Source: JACPYM01 sp031423495 (GTDB lineage: Bacteria > Acidobacteriota > Blastocatellia > RBC074). Taken from it: DNA of 64,000 bases. This document shows positions 46,501-49,862 of the stretch, in pieces (position 1 is the first letter of the stretch; every line of letters begins with the position of its first letter). The position numbers and the translations under genes are program-made. The notes beneath the pieces were generated by a model. It saw only the letters and a list, made by a program, of their open reading frames with translations. It ran no database searches and was not told the DNA's origin. The stretch lies in contig JANPFP010000066.1 in assembly GCA_031423495.1 (NCBI GenBank), positions 1-64,000 of the forward strand, read 5' to 3'.

Positions 46501-47443
46501 TGTCAGCGCCGGGGCCGAAGCCCGCATACTTTTTGAAATAACTCGCCGCATACAATCGCCGCGCCCGCCGTGCATAAGCCAAGCCCCAAGCCGTGCCCGC
46601 CTGTGGCGCAGGAATCATCACGCTATGCGTCGTCGGCACCCCGTATGGTGCCGAAGTTGTGTCAGTTGACGCGCCCGCCGAATAAGGGAAGCTCACGATT
46701 ACGCCCTGATTCGTATTGGCCGCGCTGTCCTGTGCGCCTGTCACAAAGCAGGTCGTCGCCAGCAAAGGATTATTCGGGCTGTAATGCTGTGGCACGTTGA
46801 TGGCGAAATTCATGTTGGCGACGTTGCCAGCCGTCGTGTCTACGAACCGCACGTTGCTCTGCGAATCCGCGCCTTGCGCGCTCGACTCAAAGCCCGCCGG
46901 TAAATTGACGAATTCGACGCGCACCAGATTCGTGCCGACCGGAACCGTAACCTGATAGAACCCCGGATTGCTGCCCGTGCAAACGCCGCCCACCGTCGTG
47001 CCGCAAGTCGTGGTCGTGGCGATGACCGTATTGGCGTCGTTATAAACATTGACCGTCACGCCACTGATGCCGCGATCTACGGCCACCGGAACCGTTGTCG
47101 CCGTATTGCCGTCGTTCGGCAACGTACCGGTCGTGTCGAATGCACCGTTGCCGTTGTAATCCTGAAACACCGTACCGGTGACATTGCCCGCCGCTGCCGC
47201 TGAAGAAAAACCGAGCTTCGCGCCCACATAACTCGCGCTGTTGGCCAATGAATGGCGCAACTTCACGCCCAACGCCGCTTCCAGGCGCGCCGCCTGTGAG
47301 TTACCGCCGCCGCGCGCCATCAACGCTAATAGTGCCAGCGTAACTAAGCCAGTAACTAAACCGATGCGAATAATTTCCCGATTGAGCTTCTTTTTATTCG
47401 CTTTATTATTCGCCGGGGTCGTCGTGTCGTGTGTGTTTTTCAT
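22583..47443 (-). CDS. giant multi-modular surface protein (~8286 aa)
   Basis: This is one uninterrupted frame of 24.9 kb. A Lys-rich N-terminus and a single hydrophobic segment (about 24-43) precede an SdrD-B-like module (about 84-190). A region resembling surface propellers (about 240-750; segments such as LYVMNLQNRTLYALNRSTG) follows, then a second SdrD-B-like module (about 752-930). Residues 934-7077 hold 70 putative Ig (He_PIG) modules by my count, mean about 88 residues, of the form CPTITVNPATLPNGTVGTAY ... LPAGLTL ... GTPTS ... DANGC. Five SdrD-B-like modules with Asp/Asn-rich calcium-type loops follow (7078 to about 7855), then a DUF11-like domain and a unique 300-residue C-terminus ending GHCQ. 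No LPXTG motif is seen. I chose ATG 47443 over an in-frame TTG at 47584. A surface adhesin or matrix role is inferred. No secretion genes are adjacent. Confidence 0.9.
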   Translation of the reverse strand: MKNTHDTTTPANNKANKKKLNREIIRIGLVTGLVTLALLALMARGGGNSQAARLEAALGVKLRHSLANSASYVGAKLGFSSAAAAGNVTGTVFQDYNGNGAFDTTGTLPNDGNTATTVPVAVDRGISGVTVNVYNDANTVIATTTTCGTTVGGVCTGSNPGFYQVTVPVGTNLVRVEFVNLPAGFESSAQGADSQSNVRFVDTTAGNVANMNFAINVPQHYSPNNPLLATTCFVTGAQDSAANTNQGVIVSFPYSAGASTDTTSAPYGVPTTHSVMIPAPQAGTAWGLAYARRARRLYAASYFKKYAGFGPGADNTLNSTVNGGGTYQAGNSSDDPGAIYIINPDTNAKVGTFTVPNATTNPHKTDDYGRDNGNTGWDATGKYGLGGIDVSEDETRLYVMNLQNRTLYALNRSTGAVLTSQVVPTTGLPAGPGANTCAAADVRPFAVKFHQGQLYVGMVCSAQSTTTVDSGWTDSNNNGRYNTSEPFTDGDGNGIYNLGDARYLRAYVFTVNPTTLAFGASPIFQAPLNYLRGIPEPSNGGYRAQWLPWSSAFPTNMATTYANPAPMLTDLEFDNGGNLYLAIRDRLGDQGGEASLDNPANNTTYSIRPAGDLLKACGSPSTGWTLESNGRCGGLGSAPQDTGQGPGTGASNTNTGKGEFFHNDDYSTNPNAGQFHDEVMLGSLTQLLGYPQVVASTFDPIPRPLVDEAFTGGFRWLGLTTGSFNKAYRLYLNTAENFGKASGLGDVEPMIDLPPVEIGNRVWMDADNDGIQDPSEMALSGVTVRLYSGATLVATAVTDSAGSYAFSNDMRGYPTAGNNAPNNTASNGGYTENNQGGRASTGSRRYGIAGLTLGASYQLRFDNAANYTTGNPLAGKIVTSRDVSGNTQDTRDSDLQKPAAGPIGAGNYPFIAVDLTTVTEGQNQHHYDAGFGVCTTISLTPASLPDATLGVAYSQTLAATGGTTPYTFAVTAGTLPAGFTLTSAGVLSGTATTTGSNTFTVTATDANGCTGALSLTLTRLCPTVTVSPVTLPAMTVGTAYSQNITATGGTGHTFAVTAGALPPGLTLTSAGLLSGTPTSSSAASFTITATNSNGCIGLQAYTITPSCPTITVNPATLPNGTVGTAYSQTVSATGLTGAFTFSVTTGALPAGLTLNTTSGAITGTPTSSSAATFTITATHTASGCTGTRNFTITPACPTITVNPATLPAVTVGTPFNQTISVTTTLTGAVTYAVTGGSLPAGLNLNPTTGVLNGTPMTAAAYAFTITATHTASGCSGSQLYSGTVCDVLTINPATLPNATLGSAYNQMLSVAGGTGPYTFSVGSGSLPTGLTLSSGGVISGTPTNLTTGTFTVNVVDASGCGGSRSLSIAINCQTITINQSSLPGGTVGTAYNQTLTATGGNGTLNWTISSGSLPAGLTLSSGGVISGTPTTNGSATFTVRVQDANGCFATTSLSISIGCQSITVNPATLSNGTVGTAYPTTTITQSGGTGAITWSVSSGTLPAGLTFNAATQVLSGTPTAAGSSSFTIQASDANGCIGTRSFTITMNCPTVSITQTGALPAGTIGVAYNQTLTATGGTAPYTWTATGSLPAGLTLSTGGVISGTPTTSGTANFTVRATDNFGCTTTQALSIAINCQTITVGPATLPSGTVGAVYNQTLTQVGGTGTITWSIQSGTLPAGLSLNASTGAITGTPTAPTAVPTPDITFRATDANGCSGTATLAIAINCAAITVNPATLPAMTVGSAFSQTISVTSSLTGAFTYSVSAGALPAGLSLNATTGALTGMPTTAGSYSFTIRATHTASGCTGERAYSGTICGNITITPASLPNATLGTAYNQTLTATGGAGGYVFSVTSGSLPAGLTLSSTGVITGTPTSLTTGNFTVGVVDSSGCSGSITLSIAINCQAITINQSSLPNGTVGVAYNQTLTATGGNGTLNWTVSSGSLPAGLSLSTGGVISGTPTANGNATFTVRVQDANGCFATTNLSISIGCQTITVSPATLPNGTVGTAYPTTTITQSGGTGAITWSVSSGTLPAGLTFNPATQVLSGTPTAAGSASFTIQAQDANGCIGTRSFTITMTCPTISVTQTGALPGGTIGVAYNQTLTATGGTAPRTFAVTSGSLPAGLTLAANGAITGTPTTAGTSNFTVGVTDANGCTGSQVLSITIGCPTITVNPATLPNGTVGTAYNQTITATGGATPHTFAVTTGSLPAGLTLASNGAITGTPTSSTTQTFTITATDANGCTGTRNFTATPACPTLTVNPATLPGMTTGLAFSQLLSTTTTLSGPVTYSVSAGALPVGLTLNASTGLLSGTPTTPGAYSFTITATHTASGCTGARPYSGTVCDVITINPATLPNATMGAAYNQTLTAVGGTGPYTFSVLSGSLPAGLTLSSGGAITGTPTALATGNFTVGVIDVSGCAGSRALSIAVNCQTITINQSSLPNGVIGTAYNQTLTATGGTGALNWTLDSGSLPVGLTLSTAGVISGIPTANGSASFVVRVADVNGCFATVNLSISTGCPTITVNPATLPDGTVGTAYPTTTFTQSGGAGAITWSVSAGALPTGMTFNPATQVLSGTPTAAGSSSFTIQASDANGCLGTRSFTISMNCPTVSITQTGALPGGTIGVAYNQTLLATGGTSPYSWTVTGALPAGLSLSTGGVISGTPTAAGTANFTVRAADANGCFTTTPLSITIACPTITVTPATLPGATVGQSYSQQMSQTGGIGTITWSISVGTLPTGLTLNPSTGLLSGTPTTAGSTNVTIRATDQNGCSGQVPLTITRTCPAITFTTTSLPNAVVGTPYNATVSATGGTSPYTYAVTTGSLPAGLTMTTGGVISGTPTSTASTPFNITATDANGCTGTQEFNLSSNCPTITIDQTTLPNGTVGVFYSAALSATGGNGSLTWTVTGTLPAGLTLTGNTISGTPTSTVSRTFTVTATDANGCAGSRSFTVQPVCNNLNVTSTTPPTGTVGAIYSHTLSVTGFNGTVTWSVSAGTLPAGLTLNPTTGAISGTPTAPTATPAPTVTIRATDANGCFGSVTIAIIVNCQSITVNPASLPTMTTGVSFSQTFTQSGASGAVTWTTTGTLPAGLTFNAATAILSGTPTSAAAYNFTVTATDANGCAGSRNYTGSPTCTTITLSPASPVPGLPNATVGTPYNTTISATGGSTPYTYSVTTGQLPAGLTLAASGVNAGQITGTPTSTISRTFTITATDANGCTGFLSFTLQPACNTLTVTPATLPAGTVGVLYPNQTLSVSGNNGAVTWNAPSNLPAGMTFANGVLGGTPTAPTTGTSVTFTATDANGCQGSVTISIRVNCATITVNPATLPTMTVGSTFSQVFSATNTTGTLTWSFTGTLPGGLTFNTATATLSGTPTSSAPFNFTVSVTDANGCQGSRAYSGNAGCTTITVNPATLPNGTVGTAYAATMTATGGSTPYTFAVTNGSLPAGLSLAPNGVNAGAITGTPTTAGAFTFTITATDAADCTGSRTFTVRTCDVISVTPTSLPNATINQAYSQTLGATGGTGPYSFTLTGSLPAGLSLLNGVISGTPTALGTSNFSITVNDSTSCPGARSLTITVVCNTLNITTASLPNPVAGVAYNQTLAATGGTNPLTWTIEAGGALPVGLTLSTSGAITGTTTATTAANFTVRVTDANGCFGTRSFTLTPGCSTITMLPTSLPTGTVNAAYTTTTFSATGGVSPYTFAIVSGTLPTGMSFTNGVLSGTPTTPINGTIRFMATDNAGCTATVDLTLVVNCPTITVNPTTLPNGTIGAAYSQLLSATGGVGTYTFTITGTLPAGLSLTGGNTISGTPTAAGSANIAVRATDANGCFATRDLTITIGCPVISMNSTLPNGQVGTPYNQTLTGSGGTGPYTFGITTGTLPAGLMLTGNLIDGTPTSTATANFTIQVTDARGCTATQTFSVTPICNTNLVLNPTTLPAITRGVAYSATLSTTGTTGAVTYAVTVGALPTGLTLSGATISGTTNVSTATTFTVTATDANGCTAVRQYTLTPNCPAITVNPATLPNGQVGTAYPSTTISATGGTGPYTFAVTTGTLPAGLTLTGATIAGTPTSTASRTFTITATDANNCTGTREFTVTPLCNTNLAITPATLPNGQVGTAYSQALSVTNATGAVTFALTTGSLPNGLTLTGNTIGGTPTSTTARAFTITATDANGCTATANFTVTPICNTNLSLNPATLPAITRGVAYTATLTTANAMGAVSYAITAGSLPNGLTLSGATISGTTNVATASTFTITATDANGCTASRQYTLTPGCATITVASTTLTNGQVGVPYSATITATGGTAPYGFNVSVGQLPAGLTLDGPTGVISGTPTSTLLRTFTISVTDANGCPGSQSFTIAPACNALTINQSSLPNATVGAAYNQTLTVSGATGAITWTMTGTLPNGLTFANGVISGTPTAPTASPASLTFRATDANNCFATVVLTINVVCNTLNITTSSLPNPVAGVAYNQSLAATGGVNPLTWTLASGSLPTGLTLSTAGVVSGTTSDVTAHTFTIKVTDANGCMGTRNFTLTVGCSTMTFATPTSLPQGTVGAVYPSTTFTVTGGATPYTFSIMTGTLPTGMTFINGVLAGTPTAPASGTITFKVTDNGGCMATIDLALVINCQTITLDQTAVGPFVVGTPYSQQLTATGGRGALTWSLVTPGTLPAGLTLTSGGLLAGTPTSSAGATFTIRVTDVNGCRGERTYTVTPNCPTITVSGTLPNGQVGTAYSQTVSATGGVSPYTFSLVGSLPAGLTLTGNTIGGVPTSTAATTFSIRAQDANGCFGALQFTITPVCNTLTITTNLPNGQVGAAYSQQLAVTGATGTVTWSVTGTLPAGLSLTSGGLLSGTPTSTISRTFTIRAVDANNCPATSEFTITPICNAFTITPANLPAISVGMPYSVTFGTTGATGAVTFSVTAGTLPAGLTLTGNVLAGTPTSNASVSFTITATDANNCPATATYSLAPGCTALTVNPASLPGGIVGAAYSATLSTTGATGAVTFSVTNGALPAGILLNATTGALTGVPTTASNTTFTIMATDAAGCTGSRSFTVRTCGVLTITPTTLPDAVLGALYNQPLSVTGATGAVTWALANGTLPNGMTFTNAGLLSGTPTALASSNLVFTATDSLGCMASVTLSLNVVCNTLVVVQTSLPAGTIGANYSQQLTATGGVNPLAWMVSAGALPGGLTLTTGGLLSGTPTTNGNFNFTINVTDGNGCQGSIALSISVGCPTITVNPATLPAATVGTAYNQTITATGGSGTYTFAVIGTGALPTGLSLTGAVISGTPTTAGTYNFTIEATDATNAGGCKGTRSFTVVATCPTITVTPASLPQATVGSAYSQQLSATGANGTLTWALTNGTLPNGMTFVTSGPNAGLLSGTPTAPGSPALTFRVTDANGCTGSVTLTLNVVCNTITISPATFPTTPAMTVGTAYSTTLTQSGLTGTVSWSVSAGNLPVGISLNPTTGAVSGTPTSFTSATFTIRATGPNGCFGERQYTVTPVCPTITVNPATLPNGTIGAAYSQTLSATGGVAPYSFAVSAGSLPAGLTLSNSAGGGVIGGTPTSLTNPAFTIRATDANGCTATREFTVTIVCQTITINPLVLPSGTIGAAYSQQLSTTNATGNVVWSVVTTPPNNPLPSSLTLSSTGLLSGTLPTTAFTFTVKATDANGCMATLEYTITPGCATLTLSPTSLPSAQIGVDYNQTITVTGGATNPLVWMIASGALPMGMSLNASTGVLSGRPTAAATASFTVKVTDANGCMATREYSLMPGCNTLTVGPASLPNAQVGTSYSQQLTVSGNNGAVTYSVSTGTLPAGLTLTAAGLVSGTPTSTTAAAFTIKVTDANGCMGTRDFTITPLCNTNLAISPATLTNAQVGTAYNQQLTVSNATGAVTWSLVAPSQLSAGLSLSAAGLISGTPLNTTSRTFTVRIVDANGCSATLPFTLTPACNVLLVNQTTLPIPQVGAAYNQQLTVTGATGLVAWSLASGALPTGLSLNASGVISGVPTSTANATFVVRVVDANNCPATQSFTFIPGCNTLTVSPASLPAAAINVPYNQTLSVTGATGVVAWTISAGGLPNGLSLSSTGVISGTPTSVSTATFTARVSDANGCFATREFSLMPGCNLLSITTSALANGQVGSAYSQQLTVSGNNGAVTYSISAGTLPAGLTMTASGSISGTPTSTAARTFTIKVTDANGCMGTRDFTIAPLCNTLTMNPASLPNGQVGASYSQQLTVTGATGALAFSLTGGALPNGLTLSATGLISGTPTSTVDRSFTIRAVDANGCGVTASFTMTPVCNVLTLNPAVLPSATVGTAYNQSLAVNGATGAVTFSVSAGALPAGLTLSPAGVLSGTPTSTIARTFTIRATDANNCPATASFTITPLCNTLTVTPASLPAAAVNVAYNQSLTVTGATGAVTWTIASGALPTGLTLSTAGLISGTPQSVTAATFTVKVTDANGCMATREFSLMPGCNALAFTTSALPNGQVGVAYNATLAVTGANGNVTFSISTGALPNGLTMTAAGVISGTPTSTAARTVTIKATDANGCMGTRDFTITPVCNVVTFTTSTLPAGQVGAAYNATLAVSGATGAVTFSIANGVLPNGLTLSAGGVISGTPTSTTARSFTISVVDANGCGTTRDFTITPVCNVLTINPTTLPNGQVGTAYSQTLTVSGATGNVTFSVSVGTLPAGLTLSASGVLSGTPTSTTARTFTIRAVDANNCPATREFTITPICNTNLTIAPTTLPVASINVAYNQTLSLNNATGAVNWTITTGSLPTGLSLGATTGVISGTPTATATASFTVKGTDVNGCMATREYSLMPQCNTFTVNPIALPTATVGTAYNVTFTASGANGTVTWAVSAGTLPTGLTLSTAGVLSGTPTSTATTTFTSFTIRGTDANGCMGTREFTLTPVCNILTINPTTLPSGQVGAAYNATLTSPNALAPLTWTVADGTLPAGITLNATTGVLSGTPTSTVDRSFTIRLTDANGCTTTRPFTVRPMCNVLTVNPATLPSGFVGVAYNQTLTVEGATGTVTWAVSTGTLPNGIALNATTGLLSGTPTTAGSSVVTLRATDANGCVGSREFTIVVAQVFSIGNRVFKDLNDDGLLNTGDTGVNGVIVRLLTGGGAVAKNAAGVDVAPVTTASGGYYRFDGLAAGDYLVEVAASNFTGTGALAGALVGCTSSTRDSGDPDTDVDDSDDNGVGTTFNASNGIRSAVLTLGPNAGSEPTGEIDRGPTDPAEPNNNTNLTIDFGFTTTMSLGNLVWKDLNNNGRFDTGEPGVDGVKLDLYLDRDNSGGFSSADSPAVANTTTANGGFYSFTGLTPGKYVVNVINTNFRTGGALLGCFSSTVTDNNPDNDEDNDDNGADDNDPSNNGSASRVITLTGFGEPTTDGDGNNGNQTLDFGFYAPVNLGNAIWKDLNNNGRKDSGEPGIDNVVVELLKDADNSGALNGSELTTVIQTRGTLNGGTYQFTNLTPGNYVVRLAASNFVSTGALIGCVSSTTTNANPNDNTDNDDNGIDVANPATTGILSGVITLTSFGEPPATVDGDDNNSNGTVDFGFYTPVNLGNLIYKDLNNNGFREGGEPGINGVRVELFRDTNGNNQLDAGDGGAIATTTTVNGVYSFPNLVPGNYFVRIAASNFAAGGALLDCVSSTVTNATPNSNIDNDDNGIDTADPATSAITSGVITLQGGTEPTDDGDGNNGNLTVDFGFVSANQSIGNLVWKDGNRNGRRDNGETGVGGVKLNLYRDNGDGSFNAANDLLVKMTTTGAAGNYQFTGLITATYFVQIDASNFGNDGATAGALNGCISTNGTNNPNTDTDDDDNGSDSYNPATQPPISGAITLTTNGEPTNDGDGANGNNTIDFGFINFLNVTIEDPATCVGPGVTLLLTARLTNPNNVAQNDNAGNEFEAQLPVEVVLVPNSCVASSGTCSFDGNRRVIWNGALAPNSTLTIRYKIQLANNVQAGVPYCITSTANFDTDGNNTNETSASVTVCDVANCPQVGPGTPNEGCSVLIFPVYTSNASNPARANTRISITNTSVNQPATMHLFFVDGESCSIADSYLCLTPNQTTSFQMSDLDPGTTGYMIAVAVDPATGCPTYFNHLIGDSYVKFDSGHYANLKAQCAKALPGGDFTCKPDEQLATLNFDDEQYSRLPRVLAIDSVPSPADGNDTRLYLTRIGGDMAVGADSLGALFGLVYDDAEKAYSFGATVPTCQLRTPINGTYPRTTPRIDSIIPAGRSGWMKVWTQGGGAMVGAAITRNANAISQPGAFDGGHDMHILRYAESARISIPIFPGHCQ
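23880..26212 (-). repeat. array of five SdrD-B-like modules
   Basis: Five consecutive modules of about 155 residues each open with variants of SIGNRVFKDLNDDGLLNTGD, SLGNLVWKDLNNNGRFDTGE or NLGNLIYKDLNNNGFREGGE. Each continues with a GGxYxFxGLxxGxYxVxV strand region and ends in a DDNG- and DGDGNNGN-rich linker before DFGF. The Asp/Asn loops resemble calcium sites of SdrD B domains. Confidence 0.85.
26213..30424 (-). repeat. four-module higher-order repeat (three blocks ~1.05 kb plus a fourth)
   Basis: Modules 55, 59, 63 and 67 start at 30424, 29368, 28324 and 27280. Each is preceded by an ATREYSLMPxC-type ending and opens with an SPASLPAAAINVPYNQ-like variant. Successive distances are 1056, 1044, 1044 and 1068 bp. 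Confidence 0.75.
38846..43591 (-). repeat. six-module higher-order repeat (three blocks ~1.58 kb)
   Basis: Modules 5, 11 and 17 start at 43591, 42001 and 40420, and the next block would begin at 38845. The distances are 1590, 1581 and 1575 bp. Within each block the order is the same: a CDV/CGN-type module, an INQSSLP module, a TAYPTT module, a QTGALP module, a fifth, then (in the first two blocks) one with HTASGC and YSGT. Confidence 0.78.
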
Positions 47444-48321
47444 AGGGGTGGTTTTGGGTTTACGTTGCAAGGGAGTTATCACCTGATATTTTTTCTGGTC
47501 GTTGGTTATTTTCGCGTTGGCGCGAGTAACTTGCTTGCGGGCAAAGCTGTGCCTAGCTCGTCGGATGCGGACGTTGAGCGCCAAAAGACGAGTAACTAAA
47601 AATAGAATTTCGTAAGCTGAAATTTACGCGCGCATAGCAAGTTATGACGCAGGCTTAACGCCAGTGCCACAGCTTGCACGGGAAGCGCAGCCGCTTTGAT
47701 TTTTCAGCTATACGTCGTAAGGATTTCCGAATAACAGGCGGGATGAGTCATTCGGTTAATCGCCAAAAGAGCTTCACACTGGTCGCTGAAGCGCGATCTG
47801 TTTCGTGAGTGATTGCAATTTGACCGTGAGTTACCAAATTAGCTGCAATTCCCCATACCCTCTGAGCTAGTAGCAGGGAAGGTCGGGTACGGCGGAAGTT
47901 GCAGATAAGTCCAGGGATCGCTGAACGAACAGCGAGGGGATTTTGCGTGACAGGATAATTTGTGGGGATGGGAGATCCCTAAATTGAGTTACTTAGGGAG
48001 AAGAGAGAAAGAAACTTCTCAAATGCGGGGTGGATATTAAGGATGACCTTGAGCGCGGTCAAGAAAATAATACAGCGCCCCGGACTTTCCCTGACAAACT
48101 GCGAGGAATAGTACCTAACCTCATCGCTCACCCGCGCCATTCTTTTGATTTTTCCTTTCCGGTTTCCCTCCCTCTGAAAACCAATGACAAATCTCAAATA
48201 GAAAATCTCAAATGGAAAATAGCTGCTATCCACGTTCGGAGTCGCTTGAAACGAGCCGCCCACACCCTTTCAATTTTTCACCCCTTCAGCCTCTCGCGGT
48301 CTCACTGCTATACTGCGGCGC
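47444..48321. other. long intergenic region upstream of the giant gene
   Basis: These 878 bases carry no convincing gene; short frames lack ribosome-binding sites and resemblance to known proteins. The sequence is more A+T-rich than its surroundings. Small perfect hairpins lie at 47918-47935 (6 bp), 47976-47999 (7 bp) and 47998-48020 (6 bp). It separates two divergent genes, so promoters for both must lie here, and the giant gene may have a long leader. I could not identify a known riboswitch. Confidence 0.4.
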
Positions 48322-48921
48322 ATGCCGACGAACAACCAGACCATCACGGTGGATGGGATGACGCTCACACTCCATTTGCAGCGCAAGTCCGTGCGCAATA
48401 TCAACGCGCGGTTGCGCGGCGAAGTGTTGCAGGTCAGCGCCCCGCATAACGTGCCGCAAGAAATGCTCGACGATGTGCTGCCCGATTTGGCGCGGCGGCT
48501 GTTGCGTCGCGTGCGTGCGCGCCAGATCAACGCGAACGACAACCCGCTCGAACTCGCGCGCGAAATCGCCGCGCGCTTTCCGCATCCGCCGCAAATCAAC
48601 GAAGTCCTTTTCGTCACCACGCAGGAAGCGCGCTGGGGCAGTTATAGCGGGATGACGCGCACGATCAGGCTGAACGCTACGTTGCGGCTGATGCCGCGCT
48701 GGGTGCTGGAATCAGTCGTCGCGCACGAACTCGCTCACGTCTTTCACCCCAACCACGGCCCCGCCTTCTGGGCGCTCTGCCATCGCGTAGACCCGCACGT
48801 CGAACGCGCTCGCGCTTTTCTCGCTGGCGTCAGTTGGCTCGGCCATCGCTGGGAATCGTTGCCGCCGGTTGAGCGTTCCATCTTGCTGCGCTCTAGCGAA
48901 TTCGAGGAAGAAAATGATTAG
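48322..48921 (+). CDS. YgjP-type zinc metalloprotease-like protein
   Basis: This 199-residue protein of the YgjP/DUF45 (WLM/SprT-related) group has the metal site HELAH followed by VFHPNHGPAFW, where the later His completes the zinc ligands. The upstream motif is RWGSYS; the family usually has RWGSCS. The N-terminal half is a basic domain with ITVDGMTLTLHLQRKSVRNI. Members are thought to be small intracellular metallopeptidases, but substrates are not known. No strong ribosome-binding site is visible before the ATG. It is divergent from the giant gene and convergent with the GntR gene. Confidence 0.85.
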   Translation: MPTNNQTITVDGMTLTLHLQRKSVRNINARLRGEVLQVSAPHNVPQEMLDDVLPDLARRLLRRVRARQINANDNPLELAREIAARFPHPPQINEVLFVTTQEARWGSYSGMTRTIRLNATLRLMPRWVLESVVAHELAHVFHPNHGPAFWALCHRVDPHVERARAFLAGVSWLGHRWESLPPVERSILLRSSEFEEEND

Positions 48922-48927
48922 CGGAGT

Positions 48928-49836
48928 TTAGCGAATAAATTTTTCGACGTAAGCCTTTAACTCAGCCATCGAACTATCAGAAACAATTCGAAAGACGCGG
49001 GTTTCTATGTTGGCAGGCAAGTGCAACGCGGTCGCGGCATCGGTAATCACCAGTGCGCTGGAACGCAGCCCGCGCGCCCAATCAGCTTCGCGCGCGTCGC
49101 GGAAGTTCAGCGCATCGCCATCCAACCCAACGGCAATTAACACTGAACGAGCGATCTGCAAAAACGCAGGCCAGTGCGAAACGATGCTGACGAGTTCATC
49201 GGGTGCGGGCGGGCGTTGGCCTTTGAGGGCTTCGGGAATGGAGCGCGTTTTTAACAACAGGCACGCTGTCGTTGGTGGCAACGTAGCCGTCACCGCTTGC
49301 GCCTGACCATAAAGCGCAACAGGTACAGCGCCGACCAGCAGGTTACGGTCTTCGGCATCGGCGAAGCTGGCCGTGGCAACACGAAAGCCGGTGGCCTCGG
49401 CAATTTCGGCGGCAAGGATTTCGCGCAAGGCGGGGTCAGGGTCGAGTACGAGAAAGTGATCGGGCGGTTGCAAGCGCAGCCAATGCCGCACACGAGTTTG
49501 CACTTGCGCCAATGAAAAACCCTTGCGGCGCGCGACCTCGAGAAATTCGATGATCTGATGATCGAGGTCGAGTTGGGCTTCGAGCGCGCGCTCGGCTTTG
49601 AACGAGCGCACATAAACGCCGCTGCCCGCGCGCATCTCGACCCAGCCAGCATCGGTGAGTTCGGTATAAGCCGCGCTCACCGTGTTGGCGTGAATCTTGA
49701 AACGCCGCGCCAACTCACGCGTACTCGGCAAACGCTCGCCGGGCTGCAAATCCTGACTCAAAATCGCCAGCTTGATTTGCGCGGTGAGCTGTTCGCGCAA
49801 GGGAACTTCGCTCTCTCGTGATAGCCAAAGTTGCAT
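48928..49836 (-). CDS. GntR-family transcriptional regulator with unknown C-terminal domain
   Basis: This 302-residue protein has an N-terminal winged helix (about 5-80: VPLREQLTAQIKLAIL, LPSTRELARRFKIHANTVSA, GSGVYV). The C-terminal domain of about 200 residues does not look like an aminotransferase (MocR), UTRA or FadR ligand domain. A helical linker is followed by an alpha/beta pattern (DHFLVLDPDPALREILAAEI, RNLLVGAVPVALYG, SSALVITDAATALHLP), as in a Rossmann-like or periplasmic-binding-type fold. It lies 26 nt after the DUF1501 gene on the same strand, so it may belong to that transcript. The target is unknown. Confidence 0.82.
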   Translation of the reverse strand: MQLWLSRESEVPLREQLTAQIKLAILSQDLQPGERLPSTRELARRFKIHANTVSAAYTELTDAGWVEMRAGSGVYVRSFKAERALEAQLDLDHQIIEFLEVARRKGFSLAQVQTRVRHWLRLQPPDHFLVLDPDPALREILAAEIAEATGFRVATASFADAEDRNLLVGAVPVALYGQAQAVTATLPPTTACLLLKTRSIPEALKGQRPPAPDELVSIVSHWPAFLQIARSVLIAVGLDGDALNFRDAREADWARGLRSSALVITDAATALHLPANIETRVFRIVSDSSMAELKAYVEKFIR

Positions 49837-49862
49837 GAAAAAAGGTCGGACTGGTGGAAAAG

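Noticed and set aside
47444..47584. Upstream TTG start of the giant gene
   Set aside because: It has no ribosome-binding site, an Arg-rich leader unlike an export signal, and a better ATG with Lys-rich N-region at 47443.
47585..48321. A c-di-GMP or other riboswitch before the giant gene
   Set aside because: I compared both strands with remembered consensus motifs and found no convincing match.
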